From: Opisthocomus hoazin | Taxonomy: Eukaryota; Chordata; Aves; Opisthocomiformes; Opisthocomidae | Length of the DNA stretch: 64,000 bases | Direction: 5' to 3' | Assembly (NCBI RefSeq): GCF_030867145.1 | Contig: NC_134427.1 | Span: 19,243,001-19,307,000, forward strand | Shown here: positions 13,131 through 25,720 of the stretch, piece after piece | Layout: each line of letters starts with the position of its first letter | Numbering within the stretch: position 1 is the first letter of the stretch | Program-made: the position numbers and the translations under genes | Notes under the pieces: model-generated | Database searches by the model: none | Told to the model about the DNA's origin: nothing | The model's input: the letters and a program-made list of their open reading frames with translations, nothing else

Positions 13131-16100
13131 ATCTAAATTTCTTATGCGAAAGGGGGAACCGTTTCTGCTTTGGGGGGTTTATTCCATGTACAGGCGGGCA
13201 GGACAGCCACTGTCTTCAGGGACAAGTCGAGTGGGGGCTCAGCCCCACAGCCCCCACCTCCCTGCCGCCTGTCTGGGAGCCCACCACCCTCCCACGCTGG
13301 TTCTGCACCTTCACACCTCTGCAGCTGCAAACAGCCAGCAAGCACCCCACAAACGCCGGCTTACACCGGGCACAACCGAAGGCTTCACAAAACCCCCCAG
13401 ATTGTCCCACTGGGATCGCAGGGGATGACGTCCCCGCATCAGCACCTCTGCTGGGCTGGTTTCCGTCATGGAGAACAGGACCTCGGGCTATTTGTTAAAC
13501 TGTTTATCTCCTGCCCTATCCCACATTAAAATTAGTAAGATGCCAGTCTGTGCAGCAGTAAGAGAGGGGTCAATCCTTCTCAAAAGGAGTTTGTCTTTTT
13601 TAGATTTAACGTCTCTGCTAGTGGCGACGGAAGCAGGAGGGACTCGCTGCTGGGAGCAGGGAAGCAAGCTTCCAGCAAAAGGGGCAACGGAACGGGCCAA
13701 GAGCTGCTGCTCAGAGCCGTGTTGAGGCTCAGAGCCAGGCCACCTAATGGAAAAGCAGCTTGGGTAGAGTGAAATATTTGAGGTCAGTTCAGCCAGTTAA
13801 AAATATACTTGGAAACCTGTGAATATTTCCTTTTACTATCTCTCAGTTTTCCAGAACTTCTTGGATTCTACGCCAGATGACATTTTACAGGGATTTTTTT
13901 CCCCCCTCTAGTTCAGACATATTTATTTTCTTTCTTGATTCAGGAAATGAAACAGGGGAGCAGAGCAGGACAGAAGAAATTTGCTTTTTTCCTTTCCAGA
14001 ACGTTGCCACAGCAGCCCCTGACTCCTGGGCTTCTGGTTCACCATGGTTTGTGCAAAACAACTTTATTCTTCCTGAAGAAAGCCTTGGAGATGTTGCTTT
14101 GGCCTTCAGAGGAAGAAGCAGCTTTGTCCATTTACCACTTTTCCGTCTAACAGAAGCATACAACACAGATGAATTTCAGCCACATTTTTGTGCACATATG
14201 CTTCTCCTGCATGAAAGGCTGTAAAAATTTAGTCACAGCCTCATGCATAACTGGCCTGACCCATCTTCAACCGAAATCGGTGGACATATCTCCACAAAAC
14301 TGGACCCATGCACCCAACAACTGTCCTCTAACCAGGCTAAATATAACAGAGCTCTTGTATGAAACTAGATATAAACGGAAACCAGACAATAAATCACTGT
14401 AATAAATAATAGCAAGAGAAGAAAATGGGGATTCAAGTCAAGCTCCAGATTCATAAACTATAGAGGTAAAAGATCTAGCAGCTGTGCATACACAAATGGG
14501 TATGATTGACTGCTTTGTTCCATTTGCAGATAAACTTTGCAATCGCAGCTCCAGCTAAATAATAATCCAGGAATACTTAGCCGTAAGCACAAAGGGAACG
14601 ATAAAACAGCAAAACACCAGAGTCACAACGCACAATAGAAGATGGAAGTTGATGCAGCAGGGCTTTGCCTCCTCCTTCATCTGGCAGTTCTATCAAAGTA
14701 GCATAATGATTTAGAAAATAATGAATACATAACTAAAACTATGCCAGAATAATCAGGAAGGGAAAACCCATGTTTTTGCTACCAGTCTCTCTCACTACTA
14801 ATTGCTGATTTTGATAGGTTTGCGTTTCTTAGCAGGCAACACAGGGGAAGGGGAGGGAGAAATGTTTTATTCAGCGCTCAGTAAACGCACTGCAGCTCCG
14901 CACTGCCATGGCGCTCTCAGAACAAAAGCACTCCTCTGTGCCATCAAGCAACTGAACTTCTAGTCCTGCCTTGTCTAAAAAAAAAAAAAAACCAGACCAA
15001 ACCCAAGCGAGATGCCCCTTCTCCCAGTCAAATGACACATTAGTTGCTGTCGCTGTTGTCAAGTCTGAGTTGTAATGATCGCGTTACAGCTAGTACAGCC
15101 TGCAGTCGCGGCGAGCAGCATCAGAGAGGGAGGCTGCCAGAACGGTGCAGTCACAACCTGATCTGCCTAGCGAGAGGAGTAACAGGTTTTGCAAGAGCTA
15201 TTTCCCAACATGCAACGATCCTAGAGAACTGCCCTGAGAAATACCCTTCCCTCTCTGACCAGGCTCCTTTTCATTCTACGGACACAATAAATTAACCTTC
15301 ACATCCACAGCCAAGAACAGTATTTTTCCTCGTCAAGCTGAGACCATACCAGGCTTCTCCTGTCATACTCAGCCCGTCACAGGCCCTACTCATCATGCTA
15401 TGTTTTGACACAGTCTCTTGTGGGAAGTTTCCAACCGCCTCGCGCCGCAATCCAGTTCTGACCATATGGCTGAAAGCCCTGAGAGCTGCAATACAGAAAT
15501 CAGCCCACGGCACAGAACATCGACCTTTGCAGGGCTTCATTTTGGCCCAAATAAAGTCAGGTTATGTCCCAATAGGATTATTGTCCTGCCTTGCAATTAT
15601 TGCTGTGAATAGTTTCATTTCAGGAGAAACCATTTTGAACTTTCAGCTGCTTCCCTGCACTCTCTCTCCCAACATTCCCAATTCCGCCAGACTGTTTGAA
15701 CTCACATTAACAGGCCTGAATTTCTTTCTGTTCTGACAGGCGATAATGGGTGTTTGCTGACAAACTGGAGCTTGCACTTGGGGTTCCGTGCCCCCAGCAA
15801 ACAGCCACCCGGGCTCTGTCCCACCGCGAATGAGCCTGAGGGTACACGGAACAGGCAGGGACCAGCCTCACCTCTTGGCATCGCAACGAGCCGTGGCAGC
15901 GACAGCACCTCAGCAGAGAATCTGTCCCTCCAAAGCTCATTAAGGGAAAATAAGCAAGGAGTGCTGCGGAAGGATCTTGTCATTATTAATAATGTCAGGC
16001 CTGTTTCTGCCTTGTCTTTTCATGTTAAAATTTTCAGAAGAACATGGAGGAGGCACACTTGACAGGTCCTAGCGTACCTTTGATATCCTGATCAAACTCG

Positions 16101-17135
16101 GCACCCACTACGTTATCTCTGGAGTAAATGATCTTCGGAGCTCACACACACCTCACGTATTAGCATATGTAGCTTTTTTCTGTCTATTTGATATGTATGA
16201 TTCTGTTTAGTTGCATACACAGCTTCCTATTCCTTGGCCTATTTTGATCGCTAAGGGGATTCTCAGGCAAATTCCTACTAGGTTGGCCTCATGGACGGTG
16301 CTTTTCTGCACTATACAGAGCCACCACAGTTACTCTGAAATATCAAAGTATTAGTGACTCCTGCTAGCCAGTTACACAGACTAGCTATTTTCCTTTTTCC
16401 CTTCTGGCAGATTAATTAACGAACATATAAAATATGGAAGTTTTCCTTTGAATTCATTGGCAGAACATCCACACACCACAGCAAGCTCTTATTTGGATAC
16501 CTTTCTCTCGTGAGCCTCAAGCCACCTCCTCTCTCTTAAAAATGAGGTACCCAGCGGATACCAACATGATATGGTGATGTTCAATCCACTCCTCAACCCA
16601 GCTCCCTGCGTTATTGCCCTGACTCACATCTCCTGGGCAGCATGAGGAGTAACATGCTCCTGAAAGGTTTGCCACCTCACTGGTGATGGTGTGCCTCCTA
16701 CCTCTGAGATATTTATCCCAGACTCCCTGTGAGCCACACTAACTTCCTGATGGTTTGAAACGATGCCTGTCTGGCCCCACAATCGCTGCCGTATTGGCTG
16801 AATGCAGCAGTGTGGCAGCCTGAAGCTTGACTGAACGGCTGGCTGGGAATGTGCCTGCACCAGCCTGCGGCATCTTTCTGACCAAACACAAGAAGAGAGT
16901 TCTTCAATGGAAATCCTGACACGCCAGTGTTTGCGTTTCTACCAGGTGCCACCAGCCCCAGGCACAACAGCCTTCTTCCCTCACTAGGACACCCGAGCTC
17001 GTCCTGACACGCTACTGTGCGTCCCACTGCACTCTATGAACAGACTTCAGCTATTGTGCAGGGTATAAGAGAGAAGTGTTGTTGTCAGCCTCCCTTTATT
17101 TTTGCTGCAGAAGTAAGGGAAGGTGGAAATAGGCC

Positions 17136-17159
17136 TTTTTTTTTTTTTTTTTTTTTTTT
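17136..17159 (+). repeat. 24-base T homopolymer
   Basis: Uninterrupted T24 between an AT-balanced segment and a GC-rich segment (17160-17350). On the minus strand it reads as A24. No processed-gene or LINE/SINE body is recognisable next to it, so it is called only as a homopolymer. Confidence 0.9.
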
Positions 17160-19257
17160 GAGGAGCACGCCTAGCAGTCTGAAAAGGTGCCAGCCCTACA
17201 GCCTGCAGCCCCCAACCCTCTACGGGGCACGCGCAGCTACAGTATTTGCAGCGTGCTCCCCCCTGCAGCAATCAGCTCCAGCTGCAGGATGTGGGGCACA
17301 GAAGTGTCGGCTCCCACAGACACTGCAAGAGCTGTAGCCCCTGATTTTCTGGTACAATCAGTGACCTGACTTGGCCAAAGCTTCACTAAGTTACTCAAGG
17401 CCACGCATTTCTTCAACTTTGTCACTGAAGCTATAAAAATTTGCTATGCAGGGTGATGTTCTCCCCTGATGCAGTGATTTGCCCACAGCGAACTCATCTG
17501 AAGTCTCCTCCCGACCCAAAACAGCATCAAGCACACTAACTATATTTAATCCCAAACCTAAGGACTGCCTTTGGCGTTCCTCGGGGGCCAGCAGCTCCGG
17601 CTGCCCCACACGGCCCCCTCCTCCAGCCATCTCACCTCCTGTGTTCTTTAACTCCCAAGAAGCCCTTACTTCTGATGCTAGTTGTCCAGAAGTCTCAAAC
17701 ATAGCAGAATCATCTCCCCATCTTGCTTATATTACAAAACAAATTAGAGATATTGAAGTGTGTTAATCCTGTAATTATCATGGTAATAATGAGGCAGTTT
17801 AATGATCTTGCTAATTGTCTGTTCAGCAAGACTGGATTGGAAAACATTCCTTACCCTATCCACCCTTTTAATTCTGCTTAAATCAGATGTTCCCTGTAAG
17901 TGAAGAGTTGTAACTATGTGTATCACTACCCCATCACCAAACTAATGTTTAAAAATTGCTGCAGGTCTACCCAAAGGCCAAGTATTATATTGTAAGCAAT
18001 GTCTACGTGGCCACAGTCAGCAACTATTCAGCTATATATTAATTCAGACAAGATTGCCAGAGGAAGTAAAAGAGAAATAAAACATCTCCGTGAGGACTAA
18101 AAATTTGCTTATAGACTGCTTGTTAAGGGTCTTCAAATTATCAGCTAAAATAAGCTGCCTGAAAGTTGTATCTGCCTAATCAACTCCCTCTCCTGCTCAC
18201 TCCATTCTGCTGCGAAGCACCATCCTTGGCACGTCAGCGCACAGCTAAATACGGGCGCTGCCCCAGAAACCGCCTGCAACGCCCCAGGAAACTTCCAGCT
18301 CACACTCGACCTGGGAGGAAGTCAGGAGCCCCTACCCGGGCCACCAGAGACTCATTAAAGATTATCTTTAAAAATGAAAATGATCAGGAATAGGTACACA
18401 AATAAGTTATTGTTAGCTACTGCAAAGCACGTACTTCCAGCACATCAGCTTCTCTGCAGGAGTCATCATGCATATGCTGATCCTGGAGTAAACAGAAAGT
18501 CATTTAAAGCCCTGAAGTAGTAATTTACCCCATGTTTACTGTAATGCAGCTGATACAGCCATGCTTTCCCTGCCATTGCTTGCTCAAAAATCCACACCTG
18601 ACCTTCCCAGCACTGTTATTAAAAAAGTGAACTAAGTGTAACTGTAATAGGTAAAATCTACCAAGCACCTCACTGTGGAATTCCCATTTTGAGGCTGACA
18701 CCTGCGTTTCCCACGCAAATGATTGCATGAGAAGTGAAAAAGAATGAAGCTTGGCTTATCCGTATCTGGTCTACTGTGGCACCTGGCAGAGCTTCTTCCC
18801 ACCACCAGCCATCTCTGAGGAAGGGGAATCCCTCCCTCTTAGCCTGCCCCTCCAAAGAAAAGGTGACTCGTTAGCGACGCTGGTAACAACAGTGCTGTGA
18901 GCAGCCATCCAAAGCCCAGAGGTCAGATTTAAACAGAGATCAAACCAGCGAAGCTCCACCAGTCAGAAAATACAGTGATTTACAAGCAGTGGAGGACCCA
19001 GCATCCAGCAAACTTTGCATCACGTTGCACAGGCAAACATCCCAAGACACATAGGCTAAAATACCCACCACTGCACAGAAGAGACAAAATCAGTAGTTGT
19101 CTCTTACTGCAACCATATCCTAATGCTTAGCATCTACCAGATATTGTTTCTAGTACATTTAACATGCTACAGAAATAACAAATAGTAATTTGAATTAATC
19201 ATTGCAAGTTGCAGTGCAATTAACAGCACTGTTTAGCATGCCAATTATTTATGAACA

Positions 19258-19400
19258 CAGAAGTGACGTACTGGATCAGCCCAAAGACTTAGGTAACCAA
19301 CTGTCCCATTTCCAATAACTGTCAGCACCAAATGCCTAGAAATACCTACACAAGAGCAAGGCAAGCATCAAGCAATGCTTACCCTGAACACTCTTCCAGC
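19258..19400 (+). mobile_element. Ancient degenerate CR1-like LINE fragment
   Basis: The segment starting GAAGTGACGTACTGGATCAG and continuing CCCAAAGACTTAG, then CTGTCAGCACCAAATGCC, aligns by eye with the 'ACTGGATCAGACCAAAGG...CAGTGGCCAGCACCAGATGC' block. That block is found near the 3' end of old CR1 lineages shared by birds, crocodilians and turtles. It is much more diverged than the copy at 20645 and lacks its ATTCTGTG tail. Boundaries are approximate and the assignment is from memory of that block. Confidence 0.55.
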
Positions 19401-20644
19401 CTCCAATGACTCACAGCCCCGGCCTTCCCCGAGCCAGATACACCTTCCAGACATTCAGCAAGCCAAAGCGGCCCTCTCACCAGAGCAGACCTTTGAATCT
19501 GCATGAGCCGTGGTCCCTGTGGGAAGGCACCCCAGGGCTTTGCCATGTGAGGAACCCCCTCACCATGGCTGCACGCCCGAGCAGCTGTGGCCCAGCAGCA
19601 CCCACAGACCCTCCTTTTGCTCTGCAGAACATCACTGCCTGCGACTCAAAGGCCAAACCCCAGAGGACACAGGCAAGTACTGTATGTAGCGCTATTTATT
19701 TATTTGAGATACAGTCCTTCCCTCAACATCACGGTATGATCTCAAAACAGCACAGGGCTGGAACGCCCCGTTAGCCGAGTGTGGATAGTTTGCTGGAGAA
19801 CAGGGCTCACAAGTGAGAGAGCTTTCACAATAGCCAGGTAATAGATATACCATACTCTAATGATTCTCCATAGCTTTAAAAAAATACTATCACTGCAACA
19901 TTTGGCCATGAAAGCCAAAGGATGCAGTCAAGAGAAGGCTTGTAGATAAGCATTGGATTTCATTAAACCAACCAACATAAATTAACAACAAAGAAAAAAA
20001 GACAAGTTTATCAGGACACAAATCCTCTTCCCAGTTCTACCAGCTCTTCTGTTAAACTGCATCATCTCTCCCCAGAAGCCTTCGTTCACTGAGCAGCGCT
20101 CAGCGTGAGAACAGCAGGGGCCAAGTCGGCTACGTGCCTCCTAGATGGCCATTGCTGCTGCTCCCTGCCTCGCAGCAACCACAGAAAGGATGGGGCTCAC
20201 ATGTCAAGCAAGACCCAGGAATGAAAGTGCATTTAGCAGCAACGGGAAAAATATTCCCTTGGTGGGAAGAGGAGGGGTCAAGTCATAGTGCAAGCTGTTA
20301 AATGAGTCTGTGTGTCTTGCTGCGCTCCAGACAATAGAGTGGAAACAGCGGAGTGAAGACAGTGGGTGGAATCATTGGTGAGATGAGAACGGAGCACAGG
20401 TACTCTGCAGGGAGACGGGTAACAAACCCAAGAGAAAAAGGCTGAACTCGCTTCCCTCACACCTACAACACACATTTTTATTCTGTGCGGCATGTCCCTG
20501 ATAGCGGACACAGCCATTCGCAGGGGGGTCGAACCACAGTGCACGCAAGCGAAAGGAAAGTTATTCAATAACTTCAGACAGGCTTTGGCTTAAACTCCAA
20601 AGCCCTTCCTCCTCAGCCATGCAGTAACTGCTTGCAAGCAGTTT
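19401..20644. other. Intergenic DNA between two CR1 copies
   Basis: No gene recognised. A 122-codon frame at 19406-19774 has no domain. An ATTTATTTATTT-type word lies near 19692. Confidence 0.7.
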
Positions 20645-20952
20645 GGGTGTCAGGAGGAGGGGACCAGACTCTTTTCAGTGGTGCCCAGTGACTGGACAAG
20701 GGGCAACAGGCACAAACTGAAGCAGAGGAAGTTCCAGCTGAACATGAGGAAGAACTTCTTCCCTCTGAGGGTGACGGAGCCCTGGCCCAGGCTGCCCAGG
20801 GAGGCTGTGGAGTCTCCTTCTCTGGAGATATTCCAGACCCGCCTGGACGCGGTGCTGTGCAGCCTGCTCTGAGTGACCCTGCTTGGGCAGGGGGTTGGAC
20901 TGGGTGACCCACAGAGGTCCCTTCCAACCCTGACCATTCTGTGATTCTGTGA
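20645..20952 (+). mobile_element. CR1 non-LTR retrotransposon, 5'-truncated 3' end, relatively young
   Basis: About 308 bp matching the 3' end of avian chicken-repeat-1 LINEs, sense on the plus strand. Visible landmarks in order: the CTCTTTTCAGTGGTGCCCAG block, the GGGCAACAGGCACAAACTG block, the tract encoding LRKNFFPLRVTEPWPRLP in the ORF2 tail frame, then GGGTTGGACTGGGTGACCC and the terminal ATTCTGTGATTCTGTGA microsatellite-like tail. The close agreement with remembered CR1 3' consensus suggests a fairly recent insertion within birds. As is usual for CR1, it is severely 5'-truncated and shows no obvious target-site duplication. The body of the reverse transcriptase is absent, so it cannot move on its own. 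Reverse-strand open frames over this span (20613-21046) are shadows of the repeat. Confidence 0.96.
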
Positions 20953-22790
20953 AATCAGCTGTTGCACCTGACGAAGGTAGCCTAGTGTGAAATTTTAAAT
21001 AAAATACATATTGATTTCCAGACATACTTTGAAGCAAAGAAACCACCTGAGATGATGGGAGAGCCTTGTTCTGTTGTTTCGCGTTGTTTTGTTTTGTTTT
21101 TTACAATTTTACATGAACCACCACTCCAAAGCAAGCTGCCACACATCAAGTGGCAGACTCAGCATTACATTTTAAATAAAATAATTATTTGTTTCTCATT
21201 GTGCCTTCAAAATTACAAGCTTCTTGATTACAAACCCCCAAGTCTCAGAAAACCTCAAATTAAGAGGTGTGTTGCTGCCAGCCAGGGCAGAGCAGCAGCT
21301 GGATTGTTATCAGCATCATATGATCCTCCTCAACATATCAGCTCTGCAAATGAATTCGCATACCGTAGATACTCGGGGCCAAATCCAGCAGAAACTGCTA
21401 GTCATTCCTGAGCTGCAACACGGCCTAAACTGTCCCTCTAGTCAACAGGTACTGGTCCACCTTCAGTATGAGCAACCGGTGGAAAGCCTGGGTCAAAAAC
21501 TTTGCAAAGATGAATTTAAATCAGAACCAATATTTATTCTGAGATCGTTCTGCAGTCCCCTCAATCTACTCCCCGTCTCTCCACAATAAATCACTTGGGT
21601 TCCCCATATAGTGCACTGTGTCAGATCTCAACAGCGTAGATCAGAACGCACAGCTGTGTTTATATGAAAGAGAAACTAATAAATGAAAAATTATGAGTGG
21701 AAATTGAATCTGCTAGATGAGTGCTCAGCAATAGATTAACATATGCTGCATTTGCAAAAAAAAAAAACAACACTTTAACTCCAGCTTATATTAAATATTG
21801 AAATTGCTGAGTTTTCCTCAATATTCTGCATGTCTTGATATATTGTAAGCCAGCATATTTCATTAGCTGCATATATCCATATCTTTCTAATAACTTTCAA
21901 ACTCCTGGACTCCTGTCATTTGGACTTGTATTTGAAGAGACACTTGAGACCTATAAAAGAAAGAAAAAACCCCAAAACTCAATACTAAAAGCAATCTGCT
22001 TTCACTGCTTTTGTCAGTGGAAACTTTCCTTTGAGCTGTATAATTGAAAAGCAATGCAGTAGCACAAAATATTACATGAGATGAGGAACATCTCAGCGAC
22101 AGACTCGCAGCCCGCAAACCAAAATATAATGGATTGTTTATCACAGATAATTGCAGGCTTTCCATCCCATTTTAATCCTTTTGTTACCTTTTAAACAAAC
22201 TCTGTCCCAATTTTAGAGACAGGAAATAAGAAAAAATATTTGCATTCTCTTCTGAAGAATATTCATTATCCAGGCTAACAGAGAGAATAAACTGGATCTT
22301 CTGCAGAAGATACTACCCTGCTCATGGCAGCTACCCTTTGCAAGATAAGATACAAGCCAATGAACCATCACAATACATTTTCTTTATTTAACTTTTAGGA
22401 AGCTATGACTAAGCTGTAAGCTTCTATGTTTATATCCCTTTGCTTTGAATTAATTTTCTTCCTTATTTTAATATTTTCCAATATAAAAAAAAAAACCACA
22501 CCACGAAGCTAAACCTTTTTCATGCAGATCAGGATGCTAGGTGGTAATTCAGTTGCAGATTTATCCTTTAGAATGGGAACCAATTTAAAAAGGCATATCT
22601 TCATTTCTAATCATTTTTTACAGACAGAGGGATCATATTTTTCCTCCTGCCTGGACTGCTTTGAAGAGCAGTCACAGTCTGTACAACAGCCAAATTGCTG
22701 AAAAATCCAGGAGAAGGTCACAAATGTCATTCTGACACCAATCTTAAAGACTAATTCAGCCAAAGTCATTCAAGGGAGAAAAAAAAAACA

Positions 22791-22804
22791 ACACACACAC
22801 ACAC
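22791..22804 (+). repeat. (AC)7 microsatellite after an A run
   Basis: A run of about ten A at 22779-22788 leads into seven AC units, then A-rich sequence to about 22812. It is a simple sequence repeat, likely length-polymorphic. Confidence 0.85.
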
Positions 22805-25419
22805 AAAAACACGTAGTGGTCAACAGCCTGAGAGAACTTTAGGTGTACTCCTGCCTCTGGGTTACTAATTTCATGGACATCAATGCTGATGACTGTTCAT
22901 CTTTTCATTGGTACCACAGCAATAGGTGTTCATAAAAATTACAAAGGACTAAGAATCTAGCATGTAAGTGCAGCACCGGAGGCACAAGCCACTCAAACCA
23001 AGGAAGGGAAGCAGAGTGGTATGGGCAGCACAGAGAGCATGGCCACGTTAGTCACCTGACGGTCGCTGGTGTCAGAGCTACGACGCAGCTTGAGAAGGAA
23101 ACTGCCAGAAAACACAAGTAATAGCAACTATCGATAAGCAGATGTCAAAATGGGCAGCTGAGACCTCATTTTTGGCAAGCGGGCAAGCGAGCGACCCCTC
23201 AGCGACATGGAGAACAGCCAGGTCTTGCCAAGGCAGCCATTGTGGTGGGGTCCCAAGGCGTGCTCAGCCCCAGGGGCATCCCCAAGGCAAAGCTGCAGGA
23301 TCTGGCTTGAGGGGCTAGGACAGCTGTCACCGACCTCCCCGTGCTGTACACTTCCTCTGCTCATCAAGGAGCCGGAAGGATCACTTATTAGTAAGCAGCC
23401 ATTTCTATGAACACTTGCTAGTTGCTAGTTACAGTTTTCAGTCAGGATAAAAGCCCAAGGGTCTGGGTCCCTCATCACAGAATTCATCGCAAAAACAAAG
23501 TTATTTTTAACGTAGCCATCACAAGTGCATGGTCTGATACCAATCTGTGGACTGTGTTCGCGTCACAGTCTTACATAAGCTTTGTCTCCTGTGATATCTT
23601 CCCAAGTTATCATAGGTAATCCCCAGAGATGTGGGATTTCTCTTAAAAAGATGGAAATTAATGCCTGAGACCTTGTTCCTTCCACATATATCCCTACCCT
23701 GACTATTTGCATGTATAACTGATACAAATCATCTCATAAAAGTCAGTGGGATTACTAACGTTCACCTGCTACTGCTGAATTAAAGCTCACTGCTCACCAC
23801 CACTTGTTATCAGCTCCTTTCTCAGGGTGACCCAGTCTGAACTTCAGACACATATTTAACAAAAAAACCACCACAGCTTCCCTCCAACGAGATACTATTG
23901 TGCTGCTTTAGTTACATTTTGCCAATACAAGGGCTAGCTAACACAGAAAAACGGGCGCAGCCAGCTCAGTTTGCTGACACCACTCAGATTTTGTTCCTGC
24001 AAGGCACCTGCTATAACAAGATTTGCAATGCATTTTTTAGAAGAACACTTGGTTAAATTAGTATCTGCTAACTACAGTGCAAGACATGCATAATACAGTG
24101 TAGCAGCTCTGAAGATTTAGTAAGACAATACAGATAAGCATCCACAGTGTTAAATGAAAAACAGAGGTTTTCAAAATACAAACCTTATGTCTGAAGACAC
24201 CTGTTATTTACTCTCAGAATTAATGGAAGACTACCAGAAATAAGAAAAGGCCTTCTCATTAGGCTGTTTGTTTATCACTCTGTTTTGTACTGACGGCAAA
24301 GCAGACCACTCTGGCTGTGCTAAGACCGTTGCTGTCCCAAACTCAGACGCGGTGAAAGCCAGGCAGTACAGCAAAACCTGGATCCAATCTTCACTTGCCC
24401 AAGGTGTAGGGGTGCTTGAAGGACAGCTCAGAAGAGGACAGAGGACATTAGTGGCTCAGTCACTGATGTGACATTACGTAAGACAGTGCAAGGTCTAAGG
24501 AAGTAAATTGTAACACAGTCTTGGCTCCAAAGAAACTGCAGAAGTAGGATAAAACTCAGATCCCTGTGCTTCAAAGCCATGAAAACATGAAATGAAGGAG
24601 GGACAGTCCTGGAGTTCTTAGTAATACCCGATCCAGCACATTTTTCAAAGGCAGAAAAGCCCAGAAAACAGCAACTCCGAAACACAACACGGTTTCAAGT
24701 CACAGCTTTATAGAGATCAGTACTAATCAACTTAAGGTAGAGCTCACTATTAGAAACTATTGCTTTCAAGTTGCTTCTGTTGGTGCATTTGTTATTTTGA
24801 GGCTTTTTGAACATTTTCTGTACAAAACAAGAGATTGATTTTAGACTTTTGGACTATACTGTCCTACTTTAGTTGCTATTTCCACCGAGCTGCACATAGG
24901 CTGAACTCGTGAGCGCTCCAGACTGAAGCTCCCTGTTCAAAACGCCAAGCATGCTTTTGGCAATCAACACCAATAACGCATGAACAGGGACTCTGCAGTC
25001 GTAACTAAAAAGACACGATGTACTCTAACTCACCTCCTCCTGGCCAGGACCTCTGGGGAACAGCCCTGCCACCAGTAAGACCACAACACAGAGCAGCCCT
25101 GTCCATACCCCTCATCCCTCAGGCCCACGCTCTCTCTGCATCAGAGACAGGCGAATATTGTCCCCTCACACCAGCAGTCTCACACAGCTGAGAACTCCCC
25201 AAAGAGGAGCCTTTGAATTCTCAACCAGACATCTGTACAGCTGAAATACCAAGACGAGGGTCCTGAACCACTCCAACTTCTTCCTCATTATAAATTGTTT
25301 GCAAACATTTCTACTTGCTCTAGCAGTGTGAAGTTGGAAGCCATGAGCAAGCAGAGCAATTCCCACTGCAGCTAGATAAACCCTCCCTTCCCAATCTGTT
25401 GCAGCTGTAACAAGATATA

Positions 25420-25720
25420 TGTGGAGAAATAATGTTGATCAAGGTGGAATAATATTTAGAGCAGAATGTCAGGTTCAGCCACAAATAGATTCGCTTGTAG
25501 AAGCAGCTGCTCCATCCATTAGAATTTTCTAATAAACTGTTATGAAGATTGACACCTTGGAAGTAATTAAGTATTAGGTATTTTAGGTAATTACTGCAGC
25601 AATAACATAAGACGTGCTCATTTTCAGAATGAGGAATTATCTGTAGCTCCTTTTAATAATTCATAATAGTTTTGACACAAATGATTATTTTTGATTACTC
25701 CAGCTTTTCAACTTTCCAAA
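25420..25720. promoter_or_regulatory. Candidate conserved non-coding element
   Basis: A high-complexity AT-rich segment with repeated homeodomain core words (GTAATTAAG near 25563, GGTAATTACTG near 25587, TTTAATAATTC near 25653). No open frame or recognised repeat. The call rests on motif style and gene-desert context only. Confidence 0.25.

Larger units (their letters stand above)
12061..19257. other. Intergenic DNA, no gene recognised
   Basis: Contains short A runs (about 12396-12411), the A/C tract at 13070-13130 and the T24 run at 17136-17159. Open frames of 181, 120 and 115 codons (12953-13498, 12606-12968, 13877-14224) have no domains and overlap others. The segment at about 17760-18120 is AT-rich and unique (TGTAATTATCATGG, GTTTAATGATC). 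Confidence 0.7.

Noticed and set aside
12953-13498. 181-codon plus-strand open frame
   Set aside because: It stays open through an A/C low-complexity tract and a Pro-rich GC patch. Overlapping frames are also open and no domain is seen.
13877-14224. 115-codon plus-strand frame with protein-like text
   Set aside because: An antisense frame of similar length covers the same DNA, and there is no recognisable domain or clear exon boundary pair.
17136-17350. Retrocopy on the minus strand with the T24 as its poly(A)
   Set aside because: The adjacent GC-rich segment read on the minus strand gives no recognisable protein and no AATAAA near the run.
20613-21046. Three overlapping minus-strand frames of 104-123 codons
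   Set aside because: They are antisense readings of the CR1 3' end.
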